NCBI GenBank assembly: GCA_024741835.1
Contig: JAENRP010000193.1
Span: 18,221 to 82,220 of the forward strand
DNA length: 64,000 nt
Reading direction: 5' to 3'
Source of the DNA: Diplocarpon mali
Taxonomy: Eukaryota > Ascomycota > Leotiomycetes > Helotiales > Drepanopezizaceae
Below the pieces are notes generated by a model, which was not told the origin of the DNA, made no database searches, and worked only from the letters and a program-made list of their open reading frames with translations. Shown here one piece after another: positions 48,685 to 60,439 of this stretch. Position 1 is the first letter of the stretch, and each line of letters starts with the position of its first letter. Position numbers and translations under genes: made by a program.

Positions 48685-50096
48685 CAAATAAGAGAATTTT
48701 ATTACCTAACTACTTAAGTGACTTTAAAGAAATCGCAAAGTTTTTAATTATACTTAAATAACTAAAGACAGTTGCTCTTAAGGATTTTTAAAAATTCAAA
48801 GCTAAAGCTTTAATTTATTTAATATAAGGAAGACGATTATTCAAAAGGAGCAATAACTTATTCCTTATATAACTTTGCTTAAACGATGAAAAACTAAGGG
48901 CTAAGGCTATCTAGGATATTTATAAGGAAACTGGCTATTAAAGAGCTAAGTTCACTTACTACTAACTCTTAAGAAAATTCTTTTAAAAAGGCTCTTTTAA
49001 AGACTGCAAAGCTTTTATAAAGAGTTGCATCCCCTATTAGAAACGAAAATCTAATTATAAGGAAAATCCCTTATTCCCAACTTAGCTATTAGGCCTTTTC
49101 TATAAAGTCAGCCTTAATATTATATAAATACTAACTACTAAGAATAGGATAATATATTTTACTTTAGCAAAGGAAGACCTATTAAGATAGCTTAAAGGAT
49201 AACCTTTAAAATCTACTAACTTTAAATCTATTGCAAAGTTCCTTTAAGAAGACGTAGTCTATTACTATAGACTTTTTAGCAGATTAACTATTAATAGAGG
49301 CCTTAAAAATAAAGGAGTAGTTAAAGCTTTCTTACGAAAATATAGCATTAAATGGGTTCAAATCTCAGTATACAACTCAAAAGCTAATAGAGTAATAGAA
49401 TAAGGACACTATAATATTCTTAATAGTCTATCTAAAGTTACTTGCAAAGGATTTAAGGATTAGATAAAATGCTTTTATAAAATACTCTTTACTTATTAAA
49501 TAACAATCTATAAACCGACTAGAGTTATATTATTCTTCCTTATCTATAGTAGAGAGGCATAGCTCCCTTTTAAATCCTAATAGCTTATTTAAAGATTATT
49601 CGACTATAGTCAAATTCGGAACCGTTCCGATTTACTTATAATAAGATGCTAATAACTTAAGCTTTAAGATATAAATATAAAGGAAATCATTTTATAAAAG
49701 AAATAATATTAGGAAAAAGCTAAGGAAGCGTAGGCTATTTCTAAAGTACTTAAAACGCACCCTATTTAAAAAGATAATCTTATCTTAGTCTACGATATTG
49801 CAAGAAGTATTAATATATTAGCAAATACTAAACTTAACTATTAATAGCTTAATCTATTTAAAGTTAAATTTAAGTAGAAAGATAAAGGATACTATTCTCT
49901 TTAAGAACTTGATAAAGTCGATATTAAGGGAACCTTTATAGCTAATCAACTAAAGCGCTTTTATCAACGCGACTAGACCTTATTCCTTTTAAAAGACAAA
50001 TTAGAAATTGATATAACCTTTAAATCCTTTATAAAAACCGATAGTAATATAAGCAATTTTAAACCCTTAGATAAAGACTAAGATTTTTCCAATTTA

Positions 50097-50119
50097 ACCT
50101 ATAAGCTAGTCCTATAAGT
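50097..50119. repeat. 23-bp palindrome, G2, pol C-terminus
   Basis: ACCTATAAGCT and GTCCTATAAGT around an A. Read as TYKLVLQV. Confidence 0.78.
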
Positions 50120-50201
50120 AAAGAATATTAAAATACTTAACTAATCGCAACCCTAAGTCATTATTCTTAAAATATCTGAAGAATGCAAGCAGGAATACTA
50201 A

Positions 50202-50513
50202 ACGATTTCCTAGCCTATCAATTGTCTTACCTTCCTTTAATCCTTATTTTTACATTTTCGGCAAGGTCGCCTCCTTTATTATTTAAGATATAGATCTTTT
50301 AAGATTATCCTAAATTCTTGCCTACTCTAACTTATTTTACATTCTTAATATTAGCCTTTAATTATAATATTCCTATTACTTTCTTTAAATAATAAATAAA
50401 AAGTCCAATTTCCTTAATATATATATAGTAAACCTATTGCAGCTTATATGCCCTTTTAATTCTTATATCCTATTAAACTCTCTTATTTATACTACCTATC
50501 TTTCATAAGCAAT
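50202..50513 (+). other. Spacer between pol and X1, G2
   Basis: 312 bp, AT-rich, with no gene recognised. Length matches the G1 spacer (26697-27008). Confidence 0.45.
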
Positions 50514-50545
50514 ATGCCTTTAAAGAACTCACAAATGGTTTTATC

Positions 50546-50740
50546 TGTTGAGATGGGTGATACAGCCATCACTCTGATGTATTGTCATGTGACCCTATTG
50601 CTTAGTTAGTAGGATATTAATACGTATATAGCTATAGGAAAGAAAGGGGTAACCTTCCTTCCTTAACTCTTACTAATATATCGACTATCGACCTTTAGAA
50701 GTTTCTATTACCTACTGCGCCGACTTACTTAAGCTTAATA
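50546..50740 (+). repeat. 5' LTR of copia B2 (195 bp)
   Basis: It begins TGTTGAGATGGGTGATACAG and ends AAGCTTAATA. Compared with the 3' LTR (TATTAAGATAGGTAATATAG) it keeps far more of the original G and C at its start. Confidence 0.95.
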
Positions 50741-50754
50741 GGTTATAAGCCCTA
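50741..50754 (+). other. Primer-binding site, copia B2
   Basis: GGTTATAAGCCCTA follows the LTR directly, as in copia E and C. Confidence 0.6.
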
Positions 50755-50862
50755 GATAGACCGATAATAGATTATTAACTTCCCTTAGAAAGCACTTGCG
50801 CTATAACTATTAATAGGAAGTTGAACGAGACTTATAGTAAGAGGCGAGCAATCGGCAAATAG

Positions 50863-50987
50863 GAGGTATGATTCCCTATTTAGCTAACCCGTATTGCAAG
50901 AGGTATGATTCCTTGCTCTATAACCCCTTTGGTATTGCAAGAGGTATGATTCCTTACTTTACTATATTTCATAAGAGGTATAATTCC
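50863..50987 (+). repeat. Leader repeats GAGGTATGATTCC, copia B2
   Basis: Four copies of GAGGTATGATTCC (last one GAGGTATAATTCC) lie at 50863, 50900, 50941 and 50975, spaced 37, 41 and 34 bp. Three carry an ATG. A related CGATAAGAGGA element occurs at about 51014 and 51080. They stand upstream of the gag frame and could act as short upstream reading frames or a packaging signal; that is inference. Confidence 0.75.
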
Positions 50988-51140
50988 CTGCGTTATAATT
51001 TAAAAACCCTTTTCGATAAGAGGACTTCCTCCCTATTTAATACTTCTATAATACCCGCTATTTAATCATTTCGACTTTTCGATAAGAGGAGTGCCCTTAA
51101 CTATTTAATTTATTTGATTTTAAACGCAATTCTATTCGAA

Positions 51141-54100
51141 ACGGCAATAGCTTCCGATTCTAATCGAAACACCAGGCCTAGAGACCTTTAACTCTCTCGA
51201 AAGAACTGGCAATAATAGTTCGACGATTTAGAGCTTTACTTCAAGAGCAAAGGTATTGAAATGGCGATTTAAAAGACACTTATTAAATACGCGAGAATAG
51301 CCTCCTATACTCCTTCTACCGATTTATCTACTTCCACTTTAATAGCTAATATAACTGCTAAGGATTTGCTAAATATACTAAATAAGCTTAGCCTAAGAGC
51401 TTTAGTAGATAATAACCGAGAATCCTAAAGGCAGATTTTAAATATAGAAAAGGAGAAGGAGTATAGGCTAGCCTTAACCAAATGCAAGCTTAAGATTAAT
51501 AAAAGTTTAAGCGATAAAGACTAAGATTTTATTCGAATTTATAATAATGTAAAGATAAGATAGGATACTTTAAAGGTAAAATACTCTTAAACAACTGCCT
51601 TTAATACTTAGTATCTGCTATAGTAGATCACTTTATTTTAATATAAAAAAGATAAAGATAGTAAGGATATAGATATAAATATAGATTCTACTTAATCTAT
51701 ACTATATAAAGCGAGAAAGAGAGTAAGAGCCGCAGATCCTAGGATAGCTATGACTTTTAAGGAAACTCAGCTTTTTAGTTTCTTACTTAATAGCCTCCCT
51801 CTTAAGTTCGCTATTACAAAACAATCTCTTCTTATCTAACCTAACCTTAAGATCTATAAGAAGATCGACCTCCTTCGAACTATCGAGTAAGACCTTAAAG
51901 GATACTCTAAATCAGCAAATGCTGCGTTATAAGGCAAAGATAAGCCTAAGAAGAGGAAGGAGCGTAGGATAAGCCCTTAAGCTTATTAGGGATGCTACTT
52001 CTATAATAGTACTTATAATATTACTAATTGCGAAGTTAGAAGGCAATTGATCAATATAGTCGCCAGCTTTAATATTAAAAAGCAATTGAAGCAGAAGTTA
52101 AGAAGCAAACTGCCCTTATCTTACCAAAGGCTATAACTATTAAGGAAAGGTAAAGGAAAAGGCTATTTAGTCAGAACTTTAGCAAATACCTTTAATAATA
52201 ATAGTAGGTCATTTGAATTTAAATCTACTTTTAATAATTTAAATGATAATTATAATAAAGATGCTTACGTTTTAAAAGCCGATCTTTATAAGATCCTTAA
52301 ATCTAACTAGTATAGTAATACTAGTTATATAGTATATATGACTAATAAACCCTACCTATTTAAAGGCCCGCTTATTAAAATAAAAAGGCGCTTTATTAAG
52401 GTTGGTAGTAGAAGGTTGTATATAGACTCGATAGGTATAGTAGAGATGAATATTGCTAGCATTTCTTTCCTTTTGCAAAATATTCTCCTTATATCTAGCT
52501 TAAGTATTAATCTCTTATTTAGCCGCAAGATCTATGCAAAGTTGAATTATATAGGAGTTTTTAATAATCAATTTATATAGTTTATAAATAATAATTATAA
52601 AGTGATCTTTAAAGCTAAAATCAAAGATAGACTTTACGTTATCTTAAAGGTAATATTATAGAAATTGACTCTTAGGCCAGACTTACAAGTAGGTTCCTTT
52701 AAGGAAAGTGCACTCTCTGCCCTAATACAATTAAGCGAGGATAAGGAGAATAGATGGACTCCTAAGCCAGGATCGCAAGTAAAATTCGCGAAAATGACTC
52801 TTAAGCTAGGACTATAGGTGGATTGTAAGGTATCCTCAAAGATGACTCTTAAGCCGGGATCATAAGTGGATTCTGCAAATTCCAGGAAATCGACTCTTAA
52901 GTTAGGACTGCAAGTAGATCTTGCGGTTTTACTAAAAACGACTCCTGAGCCGGGCTCTTAATTAGAAAACGGTAAAACCTTGAACTGCTATTACTAGTCC
53001 TTTTTAGCTGCCGATAATAAAGTATCGACTAATAATAGGCTACTAAAGCTATTAAAAGCCGAAAGCCTATTAAAGTATTAGCTAATGTATAAAAGATTCG
53101 CGCATCTAAGACTAGAGAAATTAAAGGGCTTGTATAAGGTCTTGACCTTAAAACAGAAGATCTAAGTACTAAAGGATCGCTTAGTATGCCGAATTTGCAA
53201 GCTGATAAAACTTCGAAATCGGACGCAAACTAAGCTTAGTCTATAGAAAGATTCGATACTAGCGCTAATATCTATCGATACTACTGGACTATTTATAACC
53301 TTAATTAGAGGAAATAATTGGTTTTTTCAAATAGTAGATAACTCCACTTAGCAGATATAGACCATTTGCGCTAGGACTAAATCTAAGCTTATAGAAAAGC
53401 TGGAAACTTAAAAAGTGATAGAGGAATGCTAGACTTAGTTAAAGCTAATAGCTATTAGGTCTAATAACACATTAGAGATTAGGGCAAAGCTTAATAAATA
53501 GGTAAAATAAGGAGTTCGTTATAAACTAACTGTAATATACGAAGGTTCCTACTAGAATGGTATCGCTAAGCGAAGCATCTAGCAAGCAAAGACTAACTAT
53601 TGCGCTTTACTATAAGATACTGATTTGCTATTAGAATTCTAGGACCTTGCGGTTAAGGCAGACATATACCTGCGAAATAGAATAGGTAGTAGGCCAATAG
53701 TTAATAGCACCCGAATATCGCTATATAAGGCATATTTTAGATAGAAACTAAGCCTGGACTATATCTGCGTCTTTAAAAGCGTCTGCTACTCTTATATTAG
53801 CCCGAAGTCCTAACCCGCGGGTATAAAGAGTAAGAAGCTAATAGACTAAGGTAGAGAGTATATATTTATTAGGTATATTAAATAGATAATAAAGTAATAG
53901 ATAATATACGCGCTAAACCTAAGGCGAGTAATCATATCTTTAGTAGTTAAGTTTAATAAATCTCGAAATAAGGGGGAGCTATCCTTAAAGCTCTATATAC
54001 CTAAAGATTCGTAAGGTATACCACTCGACGGTAATACTATTAAGCCGAACTAACAACCCCTCTCTTTAAGCTTAGGTACATTAAGCGCACTTGCTAATCG

Positions 54101-56042
54101 ACGACCTGCTAATCGCCCAAAGGCCGAATAGACCATTCCTATCGTCTGCAAACTACTTAAAGTATAGAACAACTTTGATATTATCATCCCTTTAGTTAAA
54201 GTACCTATAGTAAAGGATATTCCCGAAATAGGTATAAGTAATAACAAGCCTCTACTACTAGAAAGCGGTTCCCCAAATGACAAGCCTATAGAACCTATAG
54301 CCGAACCTATATCCTTAAAGAGGAATAGAGACCTAGAACTAAAAGATACCTTAGACGAACGCGAGTCTAAGTGTATTTAAGCCATAATAGCGCATAGGAT
54401 CTATAAGCTCAAACTTTAATAGAGCTTTGACAAAGATAATGCGTTCCTAGCTACTAGGAGAATAATGAAAATCTCTTTTCCAAAGACATATAATAAAGCT
54501 ATCAACAATCTAGAGAATAGAGTAGTATAAAGTAAGGCAATCTAAGAGGAGATAAGCTCTCTTATTGCAAATAGCATATAGATAGAGGAACTGACGCTAA
54601 AGGATATAAACCTAGTATTAACAAAGTAGGTCTTTATAATTAAGATATATACAGATAGAACCCTAGAGCGTTATAAGGCAAGGCTTATAGCTAAGGGCTT
54701 CTCCTAATAGTATAAAGAAGACTACTTCAACACATTCGCACTAATAGTTCGCATAAATACCCTTCGCATATTCATAGCGATAGTAGCCGCTAAGGACTTT
54801 AAATGCAGATAGTATAATATTAAAAATGCATTTACTAAAGCGACTATAAAGGAACGGATTTTTCTCTCCCGACCTAATAGTATTCCTATACGCGCTAGCC
54901 ACTCTCTTTATATACTTTACAGTATCTATAGGCTTAAACAATCAGCTTATAATTAGAACCTCTTATATAGCTCTACTCTAATAGAAATAGGATTCGTTTA
55001 AAGCCTAGCTAACCCTTATCTATTTACCTATACTAAGTGTGGAATTAAGTTGCTACTATATATCGACGATATTACTATAGCTGCGAAAACAACCACTTAA
55101 TTAGATTGGTTCTTTATAACAATTTAGAAACGTTTTAATACTAAGGATCTAAGGGGAATTTATAAGATCCTTAGCATCTGTATCATAAGGAACCGCTCTA
55201 CTTAAGAACTCTAGTTAGATTAAAAGTAGTATATTAAGAAGATCCTAGACCGAATAGGACTCTCTACTTATGCTCCTAACTTTAAGCCAAAGTGTACTCC
55301 AATTAAAGGAAAGTATAATAAGTTAGAGCCTGCTAATGAAAATGAGTAGAGAGGAGATTTAAAGAAGTACTAATAGGACATTAGAGCAATTATATATACT
55401 ATAGTATATATAAGACTAGATATCGCCTTTATTATTAAGTAACTTAGTCAGAATTTAAAGGATCTAACGATTTAATATAAAAATGCAGTTAAGCGACTTA
55501 GAAGGTACCTTCGATCGATAATCATATAAAAGGTGAGATATAGACTAATGAAATATATAAGCGCAAAGCTCAAGGTATATACCGATTCCGACTAGGCAAA
55601 TATAAAAGGTTGGAAAAGTATATCTAAAAGCGTAGCAGTACTATATAGCAGACTTGTATCATAGGGAAGTAGGAAGCAGAAATCAGTGGCTATTGCAAGC
55701 ACTAAAGCCAAATATATATCGATATTATCAAATTGCAAGTAAGAATTATAGATCGCCTAAGTTCTAAAAGATATAGGTTTCGCTAAGTATATTAGATAAG
55801 ATAGGAATTATATTAATCTTTAAGCAAATAATACAAGAGTGATTGCACTTATAAAAAATCCACACTTATATAAGCGATCGAAATATATTAATATTACCTA
55901 CTACTTTATCTGCGACTTTATTATAAAGAATAAGTTATCAATTACCTATATCCTAACCGATCGAATAGTGGTAGATGGATTTATAAAGCTATTAAAGATA
56001 GTTGCAAAGTTCGAAGCGTTTAAAGATATACTAGGGTTATAG
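51141..56042 (+). pseudogene. Decayed copia gag-pol, B2
   Basis: One frame from gag to the TAG at 56040-56042; the start lies somewhere upstream of 51141. Gag has a tryptophan/DDLELYF block (51210-51250) and a zinc remnant near 51993 (CYFYNSTYNITNC). Protease region open at 52338-52580 (RRLYIDSIGIVEMNI, ISSLSINLL). The palindrome array 52668-52963 follows. Pre-integrase region VCRICKLIKLRNRT; integrase core LISIDTTG, with the NGIAERS-type Glu now AAG Lys (53568-53570). RT starts near 54620 (RYKARLIAKGF) and keeps LLYIDDITIA (about 55050-55080). RNase H ends in the open frame 55839-56042. Confidence 0.88.
52668..52963 (+). repeat. Array of six 23-bp palindromes inside copia B2 pol
   Basis: Copies start at 52668, 52758, 52797, 52845, 52893 and 52941, so steps are 90, 39, 48, 48 and 48 bp, all multiples of three. 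All lie in the gag-pol phase and encode a repeated TLKPGSQVD-like peptide within a 16-residue period. The array separates the protease from the pre-integrase region, where other copia elements have only a short linker. Confidence 0.9.
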
Positions 56043-56074
56043 AAGATAGTAAGGGCTTAGCAGGCTCAAGGACG

Positions 56075-56224
56075 ACTCCTAGGCCTGCCCCGCGAGTTAG
56101 GTTATATAGTCTTATAAAGGAAAGTTTTTAAATCGACTCCTAGGCCTAGACCGCAAGTCAAGTCACATAGTCTTATAAAGGAATATCTTTTAGGAAATTT
56201 GACTCTTAATCCTACCCTACAAGT
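56075..56224. repeat. Three 23-bp palindromes in the 3' leader of B2
   Basis: Copies at 56075-56097, 56136-56158 and 56202-56224, separated by repeated TATAGTCTTATAAAGGAA units. They match the trio in B1. They lie after the pol stop and so are not translated. Confidence 0.88.
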
Positions 56225-56346
56225 AGGATTAGTGATTTTAATAAAGGTTACTATTAATTGATTGTTTTTAATTTAAAGAGATACCTAAGAGTTAGATTAG
56301 CGCAAAAGGATAGTTATTGTTTTCCTAACTATAAGTCAATCGGAGT

Positions 56347-56362
56347 AAGGTCTAAGTAGGGG
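56347..56362 (+). other. Polypurine-like tract, copia B2
   Basis: AAGGTCTAAGTAGGGG directly precedes the 3' LTR and is the best candidate for the plus-strand primer. It is imperfect. Confidence 0.5.
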
Positions 56363-56557
56363 TATTAAGATAGGTAATATAGCTATCACTCCAATATATT
56401 ATTATATGACCCTACTGCTTAGTCAGTAGGATATTAATACGTATATAGCTATAGGAAAGAAAGGGGTAACCTTCCTTCCCTAACTCTTACTAATATATCG
56501 ACTATCGACCTCTAGAAGTTTCTATTACCTACTGCGCCGACTTACTTAAGCTCAATA
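56363..56557 (+). repeat. 3' LTR of copia B2 (195 bp)
   Basis: It starts TATTAAGATAGG, ends AAGCTCAATA, and is followed by TTATC. Confidence 0.95.
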
Positions 56558-57376
56558 TTATCTACTATAATAAGGGATAAATAAGCACTAATTACAAACT
56601 TCTCTTAAGATAGTAGAGCTATTGCATTATTAAAGAGCTTCAAATCGACCTACGTAGCCTTAGGAGATATAGAGTAATAAAAACTCCTTTTAGCTTACGC
56701 GAATGCTATTAGCAACCTTTTAACCTAAGTAGCCCTTAGAATTCTCTAATTTAACGACTTCCTAACTAAAGAATTAAGACTAAAGGGAATCTTTAAAGAG
56801 GAATTCTTAGCTAACGCAGATTAATATATAACCTTAGCCGATACTTTCAAAATAAACTAAGATAAAAGAGAAGAATCTATTTAATAATTAGATAATTTAG
56901 CTATTAATAAAAGAGGACTCCTATTTCGTTTGCGCTTCCTAATAAATATTAATTCTAATAATAGAAGACGAGTATTATTAAAAATTCTTAAGGAAAATAC
57001 TCCTACCGCCAAAGCTATTCAGATTCTCAATTTCTTTATTATTTAAAAAGGAGTAGTAAAATTCTAAGGCAATCGAATTTGCAGTTGCAGATTTATAGGC
57101 CTATCTAATATAGTACTTATAGTAGTTGATAGGGCTATAAAAAGATCAAATTGAGCTGCAGATATTACCTTACCTAATAATACTATTATTAATATGCTAA
57201 GGCTTTGCGCTTCTGCTTATAGTTTGCTTATTTTAAAAGAGAACTGGACTCTTATAATAGGGTTTAGATAAGATTTCTTTAATAATAAAGAAGGGAATTA
57301 GTTATTTATAGTTAAGCTTGCCTTAAAATTCGCTTCTTAATCTAAAGATATAATAAGTATTAAACTATATAATTTA

Positions 57377-57399
57377 ACTTATAGTCCTAAACTAGAAGT
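57377..57399. repeat. 23-bp palindrome, G2, X1 site 1
   Basis: ACTTATAGTCC and AAACTAGAAGT around a T. It lies 396 bp after the KILKEN landmark; X2 has a copy 393 bp after its own landmark. Confidence 0.8.
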
Positions 57400-58762
57400 T
57401 AGAAATAAGAATTTTAAAACTGGACCTAACTTACCTTTTATTAAAATGATTCTAAAAACTGCTGCTAAATAAACTGCCTAAACGCTTAGCGCAGCCTCTT
57501 TAGAATTTTCAAAATCTTTAAAGGACTCTCCTTTAGCTAAACGACCCATTTTAGCTTAACCTTTAAAAAGGATAGATCGTTTAATAGTTACCTTAGCTAA
57601 TTTGCAATTTAAAACCAAAGGATTGCGCGCTCGCTTAAACTCTTTTCCTAATAACTTAAAGGAGCTAGTTCTTGACTTCTTTATATTTATATACAACCGT
57701 TTTAGAAACGATAATATAAGGGAAGACCTTATTCCTACTGCTCTAAAGACAACTAAGAGAGCTATTAAATAGATTCAATAGCTTATCTTAGACGAGTTCG
57801 CCTTTATAAATATTATTCAATTCTTTAATAATTATAGAAGTTAAGAACCTAGTCTCTCAGATGCTAAGCAAGACTATTTTATCTTATAAGAAAGAGAATA
57901 TAAAAAGGAATCTATTAATTAGGACATTTATAATTGTAGCAATATGCCTCAATCGGTTATTCTTAACCTTAAGCTTAAAGAATAATATAACATTTAGGTA
58001 TCCTTTATAATAAAGACTCGCTTTCGATAGTATCTTTCTAGCGTAAGAATCGAAGGGAAAAGACTTTACGACTTTTATATTCGCTCTCTTTCGGTTTACT
58101 ATAGTCTTAATTATAAAGGATTTAATATTAATAAAACTATTAAATACTTCAAACTTCTTTATATAGTAAAAGATATCGATCTTTTTCTAATCTACCCTAA
58201 TAATTAGTTCTTTATCTCTTTAAGGATATATAAATCTAACCTATTAATAATAGAAGCATCTTTAAGTACTATAAAATTCAAAGCTAATCCTAAAGCCTTA
58301 AAGGCGTTAGAGCTGATTGAATAGAACAATTCTTTCTTTTTAATATTATTAAGTAATAAATAGCAAAAGGAAATAGAGGAAGAAGGGTCAATTGTAATGC
58401 CTAAACCCTTCGGATGCCGCTTCTTAACCGACAATTTTACTACTAATAATAGTACTTTTATAAGTATATTCCTCTCTATTATAAGATAAGAAGTAGAGAT
58501 ATACCTTTATTACTTCCACCCTATAGATAATACGACCTCTATACCTTCTTATTTTCTTTATAATATAATATTCAGCCTTATTTAATAAGTCCTTTAAATG
58601 CATTATAGACTCTACCTCTTAGCTATAATAGTAAAAAGTAAAGGAGCCTATTAGCTTATAGCCTATCTTAAACCTCTCTAATTAATTGGCCTTAGTCTTT
58701 ATAATTAAGTCGTTTCGATAAAGAGAGATATAAGTGCTACTAATAAAGAAATTCCGATTTTC

Positions 58763-58785
58763 ACTTGCGGTCCCGGCTTATAAGT
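58763..58785. repeat. 23-bp palindrome, G2, X1 site 2
   Basis: ACTTGCGGTCC and GGCTTATAAGT around a C. It lies 1782 bp after the landmark (X2: 1809). Confidence 0.82.
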
Positions 58786-59647
58786 CAATTTTATTAAAAA
58801 GCAAGTCTTGGATTATCAGATCCTACCGATCGAATAAGGGCCAGCTTTTAGAAGCCTTAATAGGTAGGTTGGCTCTCAGTCGACTATAAAACTCACTCTA
58901 TCTATAAAGAAGATAAGTCGATAGACTTCTTAAGTACTCGATTCAAAATCTCAACTAGCTTAAATAACCGCAAAGTTGAAGCGAAAGGAGATCTTGCGAC
59001 CTATTACTAATAATAGCAATCCAATTATAGTAATAACAAAATAGAGATACCTTTTTAAAATGCTTTTGGATAATTCTTATAAGACTAGTAGTTTTATAGC
59101 CTTTTGCAATAACTATACAGCCGTCCTTAATAAGAATACCTTAGAAAATAAGACTCGAATCTCCGATTTTATCTTTTCAGTCTCTACTTTAAAGTAACCT
59201 CTAGTACTTTAATAGATTAACGCAAGTAGAACCACTATACCTTTTAAAGCAGCTTTTTATCTTAAGAACTATAGTAGCCTTTCTAAAGCCATTATTAGTT
59301 AATACTCTTAAACAGATCTATTAGTTATAATTGAAGTATAGGAGTTATTTCTTCTTAATAAAGACAAATTGAAAATCCACTTTATAAAATATAATCAAAA
59401 GCTCTTTAACGCCCTTATTAAGGCTTAAACAAACGTTATAAATACTAAGTCGCTTCTTTATAGACTTAAGTCTTAAGGATAGTGCGATAAAGTAAATACT
59501 ATCTAAGAGCCTAATGCACTAATTAATAAAGGCATTATTATAAGAAAATTCGGAAAAGAGACAAACTAAGACTTTAGCATAGTATTAGACCCTAATTTAG
59601 GAACCAATCCCCTGTTTTTACCCTTAAGCTTAGAAACGCTAAGACTG

Positions 59648-59670
59648 ACTTGCAAGCCTAGCCTGCGAGT
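59648..59670. repeat. 23-bp palindrome, G2, X1 site 3
   Basis: ACTTGCAAGCC and AGCCTGCGAGT around a T. It lies 2667 bp after the landmark (X2: 2631). Confidence 0.83.
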
Positions 59671-59892
59671 AAGGTTGGACTCGGCTGGCTTAAGCCTATA
59701 AGATAGTTCGGATAAACCTTAGTTACCAAATCTAAGGGTACTAATAGAAGATCCTTTAAAAGAGGTCCTTAAAGCTAAGAAATCGCTAAGAAATAAGAAC
59801 TAATATAAGAGAAGAAGACTCTAAAGTAATAATAAAATTAATAATTAAGTCGACTTAAGCCTAAAGAATCGAGTCTACTACCCCCCCTTTGA

Positions 59893-60439
59893 AAACCATT
59901 TGGAAAGATTGCGAATTAGAAGTTGAATTTTTTAAGGATTATCTACTTTCTATATACCTGCACCTCTTTATTCTTAACCTATTATTCTATTCTATATATA
60001 TTCTTTATTTACTTTACTCTTTATATAATTTATTCTTTAATTATTCCCTTTATATACAACTTTCTAACGCTTACCTTTAAAATATCTTCCTTACCTTTGA
60101 CAATTGTCATTTACCAATTATAGGTCCTTATATATATTACACCCTACTTTTATTCCTACTTTTAAGCTTATTATACCCACTTTTCCTATATGTATTAGCG
60201 CGATTTCAAACTCTATAAATAAGCCTCTCCTTACACTACGATTTTACTTTTTTTACTTTTTCTATAACCCTATTAGACCTATAATACCAGCACTACTACT
60301 ATTATCTTTTATTATCAATCTTTTCTAGTATAAGCCTCCTATATCGTTAATCTTTCTTAAATAATCATCTCTTCATTTAGAACTACTCCCCCCTACTAAA
60401 TAATTTATTATAATACCACTAAGCTTAAGTAAGAGAGCC
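59893..60439 (+). other. Spacer between X1 and X2, G2
   Basis: About 550 bp matching 22786-23333 in G1. The 74-codon sense frame at 60104-60328 (MSFTNYRSLY, hydrophobic end FFYFFYN then LLLLSFIINLF) is in the same phase as X2. It is separated from X2 by three TAG/TAA codons found in both copies. A small membrane protein or an N-terminal part of X2 is possible but unproven. Confidence 0.4.

Larger units (their letters stand above)
46520..50201 (+). pseudogene. Decayed gypsy pol (RT-RH-INT) of G2
   Basis: Frame phase of 48519. A long N-terminal extension carries palindromes at 46533 and 46695. RT spans about 47250-47850 (LIAKKEKGTYRLII, INFFFKYNQFIFNIKL). The active box reads YIDN at 47700-47711, while G1 keeps YIDD. 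RNase H ends in the open stretch 48519-48761 (NTTTDSLLRRTRPYP). The integrase keeps a C-x2-Q zinc remnant, and VYNSKANRVIEQGH with its Glu. The C-terminal tail GTFIANQLKRFYQR is at about 49930-49970. Palindromes at 48662 and 50097. Stop TAA 50199-50201. Confidence 0.8.
50546..56557 (+). mobile_element. Copia B2, full-length, nested in X1 of G2
   Basis: 6012 bp with 195-bp LTRs and target duplication TTATC (50541-50545, 56558-56562). Order: LTR, primer site, leader with short repeats, one long gag-pol frame (gag, protease, palindrome array, integrase, RT, RNase H), 3' leader with three palindromes, LTR. This is the Ty1/copia order. G1 lacks it, so it arrived after the G copies. It is the same family as B1. 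Confidence 0.95.
50514..59892 (+). pseudogene. X1 of G2, interrupted by copia B2
   Basis: ATG 50514 opens MPLKN; copia B2 enters after codon 10 (TTATC at 50541-50545) and the gene resumes at 56563 in phase. The family is unknown. The blocks paralogous to X2 are NFSQD (56597), KILKEN then AKAIQIL (56981), and SLIQQVLQMHYRLYL (about 58570-58620). In-frame palindromes at 57377, 58763 and 59648 read LTYSPKLEV, FTCGPGLQV and LTCKPSLRV. The G1 stop TGA corresponds to 59890-59892. G2 has one base fewer in the C/T run at 59881-59890, which shifts the frame and would carry reading to TGA 59924. Stops inside are TAG/TAA. Confidence 0.62.

Noticed and set aside
53798..53830. Possible further palindrome copy in copia B2 (AGTCCTAACCCGCGGGT)
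   Set aside because: Only part of the pattern is present and the outer half-site is missing, so it was not counted among the 40.
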